Below are positions 1 to 8,025 of a DNA stretch of 64,000 nt, piece by piece. A program made the translations under genes and the position numbers. The notes beneath the pieces are model-generated. The model was not told the origin of the DNA. It saw only the letters and a list, made by a program, of their open reading frames with translations, and did no database searches. Origin of the DNA: Paenibacillus abyssi (lineage in GTDB: Bacteria > Bacillota > Bacilli > Paenibacillales > Paenibacillaceae); contig NZ_BMGR01000005.1 of NCBI RefSeq assembly GCF_014640295.1, forward strand, positions 248,001 to 312,000. Reading direction: 5' to 3'. Positions within the stretch are counted from its first letter, which is position 1. Every line of letters starts with the position of its first letter.

Positions 1-539
1 TAACAACCTTTGGCGGTCATGGAACCGCCGCCCTGACTGCGATTATTACGCCAGTTGCCCGGGTTGTCGCTGGCATAATCGCTGAATTGCGCATGAATGT
101 AGCGGATATCGCCGATCGCGCCGGATGCCAGAAGCGCCTTGGCCCTGGCAATCTGCGGATGGCTGCGGTACATCAATCCCTCCACGACCAGCGTGCCGCT
201 TGATTCCGCAAGCTCCATAATCTGCCTGGCTTGCTCCGAGTTCAGTGCTAGCGGCTTCTCGCAAAGAATATGCCGGATCCCATACTCGATGGCTTCCCGG
301 ATCAGCACCGGATGAACGGTCGGAAAGGCGACGATGATCAACAAATCCAGCTTATGGCCGGTGGCCATATCCTTCAAAGAGCCATAGCTGTTTGCAATGC
401 CATATGTGCGGGCGAACTGCTCCGCTCTGACCGGATCAATGTCCGCACAGGCTGCCAGGACAGCGAACGAACTGTCCCGAATTGTGGCGGCATGTGTATT
501 CGCATGACCTCCGCATCCAACGATGCCTACTGTAATCAT
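1..539 (-). CDS. Gfo/Idh/MocA family NAD(P)-dependent oxidoreductase (3' end outside window)
   Basis: Starts at the ATG at 539 (MITVGIVGCGGHA) and stays open to base 1, so about 180 N-terminal residues are visible. The start is a Rossmann dinucleotide motif (GIVGCGGHA), and the family EKP motif (CEKPLAL) lies near residue 90, followed by a GGGSMTAKGC stretch typical of the first part of the C-terminal domain. Such enzymes oxidise or reduce sugars, inositols or sugar acids in the cytoplasm. It follows the two permease genes on the same strand with a short gap, so it is probably the last visible gene of the sugar operon that starts near 6.1 kb. The substrate cannot be read from the sequence. 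Confidence 0.88.
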   Translation of the reverse strand, partial: MITVGIVGCGGHANTHAATIRDSSFAVLAACADIDPVRAEQFARTYGIANSYGSLKDMATGHKLDLLIIVAFPTVHPVLIREAIEYGIRHILCEKPLALNSEQARQIMELAESSGTLVVEGLMYRSHPQIARAKALLASGAIGDIRYIHAQFSDYASDNPGNWRNNRSQGGGSMTAKGC

Positions 540-585
540 TTTTCTAATCACCGCCTGTTTTCTATTCGAAACGTCACTTGTGTGC

Positions 586-1428
586 TTAACCTTTCAAGCC
601 GGTTGTGGATACGCCTTCGATAATAAGCCGCTGGAAGAAGGTAAAGAAAACCAGGATCGGAATCAGTGACACGATGGACATAGCGAACATTGCTCCCCAT
701 TCCGACGCTCCCTGGTTATCGAGGAACATCCGCAGTCCCAACGCTACGGTAAATAGCTTCGGATTACTGATATAGATCAGCTGACTGAAGAAATCGTTCC
801 ACGTCCAGATGAAGGTGAAGATAGCGGCGGTCACAAGCGCTGGCTGCAGCAGCGGAAGAATAATGCGTACGAACGTCTGAATCGGATTGCAGCCGTCCAT
901 GATCGCCGCCTGATCCAACTCATGCGGAATGCCGCGGATGAATTGAACCATCAGGAAGATGAAGAAGGCATCGGTAGCCAGGAACTTGGGCACGATCAGC
1001 GGATAATACGTATTGATCCAATCGATGCTGTTAAAGATAATGTACTGCGGGATCAGGGTTACATGATAAGGCAGCATAATCGTCACCATCATGGCGGCGA
1101 AGAAGACCCGCTTGAATGTGAAATCCATCCGTGCGAACGCGAAGGCCGTCATCGAACAAGTGATGATATTGCCCAGAATAGCGAAGCCGACGACAATGAA
1201 CGTATTCACATAAAAGGTGGAAAAGCTGATTCCCGACAGGCCGACCCATCCTTTGGCATAGTTGGATAACGTAAATCCGGTCGGCCAAAGCCCCAGCTTC
1301 TGAAAGATAATGGCATTGGGCTTGAAGGAGCTGCTCAACATCCATAACAGCGGATACATCAGGGCGGCCCCCATGAGTATGATCACCGATATGCGTAACC
1401 ACTTCGTCACCGATGGTTGTATATTCAC
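586..1428 (-). CDS. Carbohydrate ABC transporter permease (MalG/AraQ-like)
   Basis: A 280-residue inner permease with about six hydrophobic helices. The EAA loop that docks the ATPase reads DQAAIMDGCNPIQTF around residues 180-195, and the protein ends in the GVSTTGLKG-type tail common to MalG-class subunits. It lies 12 bp downstream of the partner permease and is probably translated from the same message. No ATP-binding subunit is encoded nearby, as is usual in Paenibacillus, where a shared MsmX-type ATPase is expected to drive many such importers (inference). The substrate is probably an oligosaccharide or uronide. Confidence 0.92.
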   Translation of the reverse strand: MNIQPSVTKWLRISVIILMGAALMYPLLWMLSSSFKPNAIIFQKLGLWPTGFTLSNYAKGWVGLSGISFSTFYVNTFIVVGFAILGNIITCSMTAFAFARMDFTFKRVFFAAMMVTIMLPYHVTLIPQYIIFNSIDWINTYYPLIVPKFLATDAFFIFLMVQFIRGIPHELDQAAIMDGCNPIQTFVRIILPLLQPALVTAAIFTFIWTWNDFFSQLIYISNPKLFTVALGLRMFLDNQGASEWGAMFAMSIVSLIPILVFFTFFQRLIIEGVSTTGLKG

Positions 1429-1440
1429 ACGGGCTCCCTC

Positions 1441-2367
1441 CTAATTTTCATAATATACCCATTTCCTGGAGGTCCAGAATAAGAGCGCGGTAACAGCCGA
1501 GATCAGCAGAAGTAGCAGCCAGGCCATCGCGGACGCATAACCCATCTCAAAATGCTGGAACGCCTTCATATACAGATAAAGCGTATAGAACAGAATCGAA
1601 TCCAGCGCCCCTCCTGATCCTCCCCCTATTACATAAGCGGGAGTAAACGCCTGGAAGGCGGCAATCATTTGCATCACGACATTAAAGAAGATAACGGGCG
1701 TAAGGAGCGGAAGGGTAATCTTGAACAAAATCTGCGCCTTGTTGGCACCGTCGATGGCAGAAGCCTCGTACAATTCCTTCGGGATTTGCCTCAGACCTGC
1801 GAGAAAAATGACCATGGGCGAACCGAATTGCCACAGCTTTAGAGCAATCAGTGTAAACAGCGCATATTGCGGATCCGAGATCCAGCTCTTGCCTACAATG
1901 CCGAACAGCTCGAGAAATTCATTGAACAGGCCGTCCCGGCCGAATACTTGACGCCATAATATCGCGATCGCGACGCTTCCCCCGAGCAGGGAAGGGATAT
2001 AATAAACAGCACGATAGAGGGACAGGCCGCGGATGCCTTGATTCAGTATCATCGCAAACGACAGCGAGACGAGCAGTTGAAGCGGTACACCGACCGCCAC
2101 GTACGTCAGTGTCACCTTGACCGCTTGAATGTACCTGGTATCTTCAAAAAGATTAGTGTAATTTGCCGCTGCCACCCATCCCGGAGAATCAAACATGTTA
2201 TAGTCGGTGAAGGACAAGTACAAAGAGGCGATCATCGGAATCAGACCAAGCCCCGTAATACCGACGAACCATGGCAAAATGAACAGCCACGCGAATTTGT
2301 TTTTCTCCCAGAACATTTTAATTATAGATGGTCGCTTCATGTTGGTTTCCAATACGATTTGAGCCAC
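1441..2367 (-). CDS. Carbohydrate ABC transporter permease (UgpA/MalF-like)
   Basis: A 308-residue permease with about six transmembrane helices and the EAA loop YEASAIDGANKAQIL near residue 205. The best start is a GTG at 2367, with a GGAG about 8 nt upstream; an internal ATG at 2340 (MKRPSIIKMF) is possible but has a poor ribosome site. It sits between the binding-protein gene and the MalG-type permease in the usual order. It would form the membrane channel as a heterodimer with the product of 586-1428. Confidence 0.92.
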   Translation of the reverse strand: MAQIVLETNMKRPSIIKMFWEKNKFAWLFILPWFVGITGLGLIPMIASLYLSFTDYNMFDSPGWVAAANYTNLFEDTRYIQAVKVTLTYVAVGVPLQLLVSLSFAMILNQGIRGLSLYRAVYYIPSLLGGSVAIAILWRQVFGRDGLFNEFLELFGIVGKSWISDPQYALFTLIALKLWQFGSPMVIFLAGLRQIPKELYEASAIDGANKAQILFKITLPLLTPVIFFNVVMQMIAAFQAFTPAYVIGGGSGGALDSILFYTLYLYMKAFQHFEMGYASAMAWLLLLLISAVTALLFWTSRKWVYYEN

Positions 2368-2395
2368 ATGACCAACTCCATTGCAGGTGATTGAA

Positions 2396-2440
2396 GGAAA
2401 CAGAAGGATTATGACGAGCTCTCCCTCTGTTTTCTGTTTT
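2396..2440 (-). terminator. Stem-loop between binding-protein and permease genes
   Basis: On the minus strand, an arm reading GAAAACAGAGGG can pair imperfectly with CCTTCTGTTTCC downstream, just after the stop of the binding-protein gene. It could act as a partial terminator or as a 3' end protecting the binding-protein message, giving more lipoprotein than permease. The pairing is imperfect, so confidence is moderate. Confidence 0.45.
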
Positions 2441-2448
2441 AGTAAAAC

Positions 2449-3813
2449 TTATTTGTTCATGATCCGCTCCGCTTCGGCGAAGAAATCATCCACGGCAGCC
2501 TCGGCGCTCTTGACGCCAAAATTAACTTCCTCATACGATTTACCGAGCTGTTCGAAAATTCCGGCAACGCCGGGAAGTCTCGAACTTTGAGGTTCTGTTG
2601 AGGCAATAACCGCCTGCATATTTTTCGTTGTTATTTCATCATACGGATTCATTTCCAGTTGTTTCAGAATTTCCGTATTTTGAACGATGCCGTGCTCGTT
2701 CATGTACAGCTGATTGAATTCCAGATCATTGAGCCACGTGTTGATCAGCTTGGCTACTGCTTCGGGATGTTCGCTTTGTGCGGAAATACCGAGAAATGCG
2801 CCTGTCAGCACTTCACCGAACGTTCCGTTGCCGCCTGGCAAACGAATAATCGTCAACTCGTCTTCCATGTAATTTTTGATCGTTTTCAGATGATTACCCG
2901 GTCTGCCGGACATGATGACGCGGTGGGTGGCGAGCATATCCTGCTCCCACTGCAAAGCGCCTTCTTCCGCTGTGATTTGGGCAGGAGGGACCAGCCCTTC
3001 ATTCTTCATGCTTTGCCACAGTTCAAACCATTCGATCAGATCTTCTTTAGCAAATCCGAGGCCGCTGCCGTCTTCTGCAAACATGTTCTTGCCTTTAAGC
3101 CTCAGGAAGCTCTCCAGTAACAGATCGTCCTGGGCATCATCCTCGATCGGGAAAATTTCTCCTCCGTTTTCATTCTTGCCAAGCAGCGGCTTGATCTCTT
3201 TCATATAAGCAATGAATTCATCCCAGGTGGCATACTCCTCTTTCGGAAGCGGTGCGCCTTTCTCTTTCAACAGACCGATGTTCGTCGTTAAGGATATAGC
3301 CGCCAGGCCCTTCGTAATCATATACGTCTTACCTTTGTACTTCCCGAGCTCGATAATATTCGGCGGAACCTTGCTCACATCGATCGTACCGTCCGCGATA
3401 TAATCGTCGAGCGCGAGCACCGCGCCCTTGTCCGCATACTCTGGCATTTGACCGACTGTCGTATACATCAGCACATCTGGCGCATTATTACCGGCGGTTT
3501 GCGTCGGGATTTTGCTCCAGTAATCATCCCATGAACCGGGTTCGCGGATCACCTTGATCCCCGGGTTTTTCTCTTCGAACATATCCATCATCTGATTATA
3601 CTTTTCGTGGCGGGCTACACTGCCCCACCAGGGAAACCGAATTTCCACTATCTTACCGTTATCGGAACCCACAGATGTGTTGCCCGTACTGTTTTCACCG
3701 CCGGAACCGTTGCTTCCCGTTCCATTGTTCCCATTGTTACCGCTTACACAAGCCGACATGACAAGTGATAAGATAAGAATCAAAGCAACAAGTGATAATC
3801 TCCTCTTTTTCAT
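2449..3813 (-). CDS. Extracellular sugar-binding lipoprotein of an ABC importer
   Basis: A 454-residue family-1 solute-binding protein. The N-terminus is a lipoprotein signal (MKKRRLSLVALIL...) with the lipobox LVMSAC, so Cys-22 would be lipidated and the protein anchored outside the membrane. A Gly/Asn/Ser-rich linker (about residues 23-50) precedes the ligand-binding fold. A good ribosome site (AAGGAGGG) supports the start. It is the first transporter gene in the operon and determines substrate choice; the ligand cannot be deduced. Confidence 0.93.
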   Translation of the reverse strand: MKKRRLSLVALILILSLVMSACVSGNNGNNGTGSNGSGGENSTGNTSVGSDNGKIVEIRFPWWGSVARHEKYNQMMDMFEEKNPGIKVIREPGSWDDYWSKIPTQTAGNNAPDVLMYTTVGQMPEYADKGAVLALDDYIADGTIDVSKVPPNIIELGKYKGKTYMITKGLAAISLTTNIGLLKEKGAPLPKEEYATWDEFIAYMKEIKPLLGKNENGGEIFPIEDDAQDDLLLESFLRLKGKNMFAEDGSGLGFAKEDLIEWFELWQSMKNEGLVPPAQITAEEGALQWEQDMLATHRVIMSGRPGNHLKTIKNYMEDELTIIRLPGGNGTFGEVLTGAFLGISAQSEHPEAVAKLINTWLNDLEFNQLYMNEHGIVQNTEILKQLEMNPYDEITTKNMQAVIASTEPQSSRLPGVAGIFEQLGKSYEEVNFGVKSAEAAVDDFFAEAERIMNK

Positions 3814-3845
3814 TTGATCGACCCTCCTTGTAATTGGTTATACAA

Positions 3846-3876
3846 ACCCCGGTTTCCCTACTGGGGAAACCGGGGG
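3846..3876 (-). terminator. GC-rich stem-loop upstream of the binding-protein gene
   Basis: A near-perfect inverted repeat (CCCCGGTTTCCC and its complement around a TACT-type loop) lies between the RraA-like gene and the start of the binding-protein gene. There is no long U-run after it on the minus strand, so it looks more like an mRNA-stability or attenuation hairpin that separates enzyme from transporter expression than a full terminator. Confidence 0.6.
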
Positions 3877-3897
3877 CGATGCACAGGCTAATCATGA

Positions 3898-4614
3898 TTA
3901 GGCGAACCGGTTCAGCGTGTAATCCGGCTCCATGCCGAGCACCTTATACTTGGCTGCGCGCGCTTTCTGGTCGGCTTCCAGGATAGCGATGGCAAACTCG
4001 ACAACCTCCTCGGCGCGATCACGCGGAATGACCAGCACTCCATCGTCATCCGCACAGATCACATCGCCTGGATTGACGGTCACACCGGCGCACTCCACAG
4101 GAACATTGATACCGCCGTTGGACATGCGGAAGGACACGTGGTGGAATGTACGCTTCGTGCAAAATACGTCGACTTCCTCCAGGTTGCATTCATAGGAGTC
4201 GCGGCATCCGCCGTCGACGACTGCGCCGGCCATGCCTTTTGCTTTGTAATGAAGCATATTATCGGAGCCGAGCACGCCGCCCGGATAACCGCCCATATCG
4301 ATCACAAGCACCCGATCCGTCACATCCTCCTTATCGATCTGCCGACTGAAGGAATAGGCATCAGAACACCATTCACCATTTGCTTCGAAATACTCTTCGA
4401 CAGTTTTACAAGGCTGGCCTTTACGCTGCGAAGGGACCAGCTTAGCGGTAAAAGCGAATCCTGCAAATGCGATGCCAGGTCGAAGCGGACGCATTTCCGT
4501 CGACATCGAGCCGACATTTACAAGACCGAGCGCATCCATTCCGTCGGAAAGATCTGCAAGTCTCAACTTCCGGATTTTAGCCAATAGTTCCTTGTCTGTC
4601 ATTGTCGTAGCCAT
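3898..4614 (-). CDS. RraA-like / HMG aldolase family protein
   Basis: A protein of about 238 residues. The core GYPGGVLGSDN near residue 110, the GAVVDGGCRDS motif near 135, and the ICADDDGVLVIP segment near 200 are diagnostic of the RraA/4-hydroxy-4-methyl-2-oxoglutarate aldolase fold. Members retaining the G-G-x-R-D metal site are usually retro-aldolases or decarboxylases of oxo-acids rather than RNase E inhibitors. The ATG at 4614 is preferred because GGGAGG lies about 10 nt upstream; a TTG two codons earlier (4620) is too close. Its place in a sugar operon with SDR and Gfo/Idh enzymes suggests cleavage of a sugar-acid-derived oxo acid (inference). Confidence 0.85.
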   Translation of the reverse strand: MATTMTDKELLAKIRKLRLADLSDGMDALGLVNVGSMSTEMRPLRPGIAFAGFAFTAKLVPSQRKGQPCKTVEEYFEANGEWCSDAYSFSRQIDKEDVTDRVLVIDMGGYPGGVLGSDNMLHYKAKGMAGAVVDGGCRDSYECNLEEVDVFCTKRTFHHVSFRMSNGGINVPVECAGVTVNPGDVICADDDGVLVIPRDRAEEVVEFAIAILEADQKARAAKYKVLGMEPDYTLNRFA

Positions 4615-4691
4615 TTTCAATTACCTCCCAATAGTGTTTGTGAATTGTGATGCTATATAAGATGGGTGAAACCGTTGTCAAAGCGGTGCGC

Positions 4692-5129
4692 CTACTTTTC
4701 AGTCAGATAGACCACACCGTGTTCATTCTTGACCCGATGGATGTTCAGGCCGGGAATTTCCGCCAAAATAATTTCCGCCAGGAACAGCACCTCGGTGCCT
4801 TCTTCAAGATGACCGACATAATTGCCGTTTTTGTCCTGGGCTACAATATGCATATGGGGATCGCCATCGATCACATTGCCGGACAAGGAGCCCAGCTCTA
4901 TGGGACCGCTGCCCTCCACAGTGATGAACCGGTCGTTGGATGTCGGTCCCATACTGGTCGGCAGATGGTAGACCAGCTTCTGCAGGGAACCTACAGCCCC
5001 GAATAGAACGGCATTGCGAATGCCTTCGGCCTTCAACCGGTCGCGAATACTTTCCAGCAAGAGATCCCCTCTGCCCAAATTAATAACGATGATTCTACCG
5101 GTGCCTTCACCATAAAATAATCCCTTCAT
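4692..5129 (-). CDS. PPC/DUF296 domain protein
   Basis: A 145-residue protein that is almost entirely one PPC (plants and prokaryotes conserved, DUF296) domain. The likely metal-binding histidine segment is GDPHMHIVAQD near residue 90, followed by VGHLEEGTEVLFLAEI. Stand-alone bacterial members form trimers and their function is mostly unknown. A clear GGAGG ribosome site precedes the ATG at 5129. It lies between the RraA-like gene and the SDR gene, so it is probably a component of the same catabolic pathway rather than a DNA-binding protein, unlike the plant AT-hook members. Confidence 0.8.
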   Translation of the reverse strand: MKGLFYGEGTGRIIVINLGRGDLLLESIRDRLKAEGIRNAVLFGAVGSLQKLVYHLPTSMGPTSNDRFITVEGSGPIELGSLSGNVIDGDPHMHIVAQDKNGNYVGHLEEGTEVLFLAEIILAEIPGLNIHRVKNEHGVVYLTEK

Positions 5130-5144
5130 ATCCTTAGCCTCCCA

Positions 5145-5258
5145 TTATAAAGTAATATTTTCTCCCGTTATCTCACTCATTCTTATCCCAACAACCAAGG
5201 TCTTTTCAGTAATTCTTGTAATTCGTTGATTCTGCTTTTGCTTAAACTTATACTTCAT
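5145..5258 (-). pseudogene. Remnant of an IS110-family transposase N-terminus
   Basis: A 37-codon reading frame starting MKYKFKQKQNQRI and continuing ITEKTLVVGI. This matches the start of IS110-family transposases of Bacillales, where LVVGID carries the first catalytic Asp. Here the frame diverges exactly after VGI (RMSEITG) and stops, so the catalytic Asp and the rest of the enzyme are missing. A longer in-frame start at 5339 exists but adds nothing recognisable. It sits between the PPC and SDR genes and may mark an old insertion in the operon. Confidence 0.55.
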
Positions 5259-5396
5259 GATGAGTGCCTCTTTTCGTTTGTGGGTTTTGTTCTTTGCGGA
5301 AACGTTACCCAGTATACAAGAGGCGCTTTTTTTACTCAAAGCCTAAATTACTTCATTACAGGAATTGCTCCTCGTATATTTTGATTCCCGCTGATT

Positions 5397-6146
5397 CTAG
5401 CTCGAGCTCAGACTCCATCCGCCATCTACGACGATCGTCTGGCCGGTCATGAAGTTTCCGTCGCGGATAATCGCGATCGTCATATCCGCCACATCCTCCG
5501 GATAGGCAGGCCTCCCCAGAGGCGTTTTGTCGCTATATTTCTGGATATGCTCCTCTTGTCCGTCCACCCAGCGGGTAATAACGATGCCAGGCGCTATCGC
5601 ATTGACCCGGACATCGGGAGCAAGAACGCGCGCGAACGACTTGGTAATGCTGATGCCTGCAGCCTTGGAGGCGGCATAAGCGATGGAACTCCCTGCTCCG
5701 TTAAACCCGGCAATCGAGGTGATATTGATAATACAGCCTTTATTCTTCCTGAGCTCGTCGGCACAAGCGCGGCTCGTATGAAACATGCCCTTGACGTTCA
5801 CACCCAGCGCCCTGTCCCAGTAAGCATCAAGCAGTCCGTCGAGATCTTCAAGGGGAACAAAATCGGTTGTACCCGCATTGTTGACCAAAATGTCGATCCT
5901 GCCAAACCGTCCCAGACTTGCTTGAACCATACGCACAACCTGATCGTTATCGCTGACGTCGGCTTGTGCGATCCATCCGCTCCCGCCGCAATTCTCAACC
6001 TCTGCCAAGGTCGCTTCCGCTTCTTCCCTCGACCGGGAATAATTGATCACGACATTGGCTCCTTCTCTGGCAAGCCCGAGCGCAATCGCTTTCCCGATTC
6101 CGGTCGCAGATCCGGTAATTAACGCTGTCTTTGATCGGATTTGCAT
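5397..6146 (-). CDS. Short-chain dehydrogenase/reductase (SDR family)
   Basis: A 249-residue classical SDR. The NAD(P)-binding motif TGSATGIG is at residues 11-18, NNAG near residue 90, the catalytic Ser in the ITSIAG segment, and the catalytic YAASK (Tyr-x3-Lys) near residue 157. The C-terminus ends MTGQTIVVDGGWS, as in FabG or glucose dehydrogenase relatives. The ribosome site AAAGGAGGG lies 8 nt upstream of the ATG at 6146. It is the first gene after the GntR-type operator at 6246, so it probably leads the catabolic operon and oxidises a sugar or sugar acid. Confidence 0.92.
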   Translation of the reverse strand: MQIRSKTALITGSATGIGKAIALGLAREGANVVINYSRSREEAEATLAEVENCGGSGWIAQADVSDNDQVVRMVQASLGRFGRIDILVNNAGTTDFVPLEDLDGLLDAYWDRALGVNVKGMFHTSRACADELRKNKGCIINITSIAGFNGAGSSIAYAASKAAGISITKSFARVLAPDVRVNAIAPGIVITRWVDGQEEHIQKYSDKTPLGRPAYPEDVADMTIAIIRDGNFMTGQTIVVDGGWSLSSS

Positions 6147-6245
6147 ACGGTCCCTCCTTTACCGTGAAGTATAATGGCTTGTGTAAACGGGGTTAACGCT
6201 AACTTCCGTCGAGCATCAATCAACTTATCAATTTATTTATTTATC

Positions 6246-6261
6246 AATTGGTCAACCAATT
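6246..6261. promoter_or_regulatory. GntR/FadR-subfamily-type operator
   Basis: The 16-base palindrome AATTGGTCAACCAATT has perfect 7-base arms around CA. It closely resembles operators of FCD-type GntR regulators such as UxuR/ExuR (TTGGTATACCAA-like). It lies about 100 bp upstream of the SDR start. No GntR gene is in the window, so the cognate regulator would be encoded elsewhere. A hexuronate or sugar-acid inducer would fit the enzymes downstream (inference). Confidence 0.6.
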
Positions 6262-6283
6262 TATCCGAATTATAGCGCCTAAA

Positions 6284-6297
6284 TTAAAGCGCTGTCA
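6284..6297. promoter_or_regulatory. cre-like catabolite control site
   Basis: TTAAAGCGCTGTCA matches the CcpA-binding cre consensus (TGWAANCGNTNWCA) except for T in place of the first G. It is placed upstream of the SDR-led operon, where CcpA repression in rich sugar would be expected. Confidence 0.45.
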
Positions 6298-6336
6298 ATA
6301 CTTTTTTTTTGAAAATACTGTTGACTTATTTTTGCA

Positions 6337-7926
6337 TTAATTTAATCGCATTTGATACTCGGATGGACTCATCCCCGTAATATTTTTGAAGATTCGGCTG
6401 AAGTAGGCGGGATCGGAGTATCCGACCATCGATGCGACCTCTCTTACCATCAAATATTGAGAAGATTGCATAATTTTCTTGGCTATGTTCACCCGATATT
6501 GAATCAGATAATTGGCAAAGGTCTCCCCTGTATCGCGATTGAAGAGATAACTTAAATAAGGTCGGCTTAAATGCATGTCTTTGGCCAGCTGCGAAAAGGA
6601 AATCTCTTCATGATAATGCTCGTCCACATACTTCTGAATATAGCTTACATAAGAGGATTGATTTTTCTTGGCGGGACCGGATTCCGCCCGCTGTTCCATA
6701 AGTCTGCGTACATAGGCGATCAGCTCACGCTTGGTCTGATAATTCTGAGCCTCCAACAGCGCGGAGAAATCCTTCTCCCTCCTGCCCCCGGAAACGATCA
6801 GAGCGCTTATAAGACTGGCACAGAGCATTCTGACAAAATCGAAGGAAACCGCCTCTTCCCTTGCGGTGATAAAGGACGCGATATCCTCCCACACTCCCTT
6901 GGCTTCCTTCCACTCCTTGCGGCTGACGGCTTCGATCAGCACCTGCATATCCTTTAACGGATATTCCGTCACCCCCGAATAAGCCGTTTCCTGAATATCC
7001 TCGATGAAGTCGATACGCTTATACCCTTCGAATTCACTAAATTTCAGCACCTCTATCGACTCTTTGAACGAGCGCGAATACTCGGAAGGATGCGGATACC
7101 ATCTGCCGATCGCCGCGTTCACTTCAATCTCCAGATAAGCATAGATCTGATGAATAATCTCGCTTGTAGCGCTGCGTGCGGCCTCCAGCAATTGCCCCGC
7201 ATCCGGGCCGACGAATATGACCGTCATCCGGTCGTCATGAAAGGGCAGATGATAGCTTGGCTGCCAGCCGCTCAGCACCTCATGCACGATGTTTTTGACT
7301 GCAAACCGGTAGATTTTCCAATGCTTCTCGCATGTTATTTTCCCGTTATTCGACCGGAAAGCCTGCAGCGTCATGACGATACCGCCCTCGAGGAAGCCAG
7401 GGGGCACGCCGTAATAATCCAGATCCTTTACGAAGTAATCGTCAAAGCGCATAGGCAGCGTCAACACATCATATAAAAATTTTTCTTTTAGCGCTTCCAT
7501 ATTAGTGCGGATTTGTTGGCGGCTGCGAAGCTCAAATTCCTGCAGCATCTTCTTGGCCTTCAGCTCTTTGACGACCTCACCGACCATCGCCTCGATATCC
7601 GCATAGACGATCGGTTTTAAAATATAACGGGTGACGCCAAGATCCACCGCTTCCTTTGCGTATGAAAACAGATCGTACGCGCTGAGGACAAGAATCGGCA
7701 GTGACTCATCCCGCTTGCGGATTTGTCTGATCATATCAAGGCCGCTTATTCCGGACATCATAATATCCGTAATGATAATATCGGGCACATGGTCCACGAA
7801 TACTTGATAGCCCGATTCACCGCTGTCCGCTGTCAGCAATTCTTCAATGCCCAACTGCTCCCAAGGCAGGAATTCGCGGAGCCCCTCAATGATTCGCTGC
7901 TCATCATCAACAATCAAGATTTTCAT
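6337..7926 (-). CDS. YesN-type response regulator with AraC-type DNA-binding domain
   Basis: A 529-residue regulator. The receiver domain (residues 1-120) has the phospho-acceptor Asp in DIIITDIMMSG (about residue 54) and Lys in LKPI near residue 104. A long middle region follows, then a C-terminal AraC/XylS double helix-turn-helix (about 430-529) ending VASMVGYSDPAYFSRIFK...GMSPSEYQ. It lies 99 bp downstream of the sensor kinase gene on the same strand. Once phosphorylated it probably activates the adjoining sugar operon. Confidence 0.94.
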   Translation of the reverse strand: MKILIVDDEQRIIEGLREFLPWEQLGIEELLTADSGESGYQVFVDHVPDIIITDIMMSGISGLDMIRQIRKRDESLPILVLSAYDLFSYAKEAVDLGVTRYILKPIVYADIEAMVGEVVKELKAKKMLQEFELRSRQQIRTNMEALKEKFLYDVLTLPMRFDDYFVKDLDYYGVPPGFLEGGIVMTLQAFRSNNGKITCEKHWKIYRFAVKNIVHEVLSGWQPSYHLPFHDDRMTVIFVGPDAGQLLEAARSATSEIIHQIYAYLEIEVNAAIGRWYPHPSEYSRSFKESIEVLKFSEFEGYKRIDFIEDIQETAYSGVTEYPLKDMQVLIEAVSRKEWKEAKGVWEDIASFITAREEAVSFDFVRMLCASLISALIVSGGRREKDFSALLEAQNYQTKRELIAYVRRLMEQRAESGPAKKNQSSYVSYIQKYVDEHYHEEISFSQLAKDMHLSRPYLSYLFNRDTGETFANYLIQYRVNIAKKIMQSSQYLMVREVASMVGYSDPAYFSRIFKNITGMSPSEYQMRLN

Positions 7927-8025
7927 CAGCTCTCACCTGCGCTTTACTTGGTAGTCATATTCTCTCTTATTTTCGTTCCTATGTTAATGTAATAAGGTAA
8001 GGAAAGCATGGATTAAAGTAAGGCA

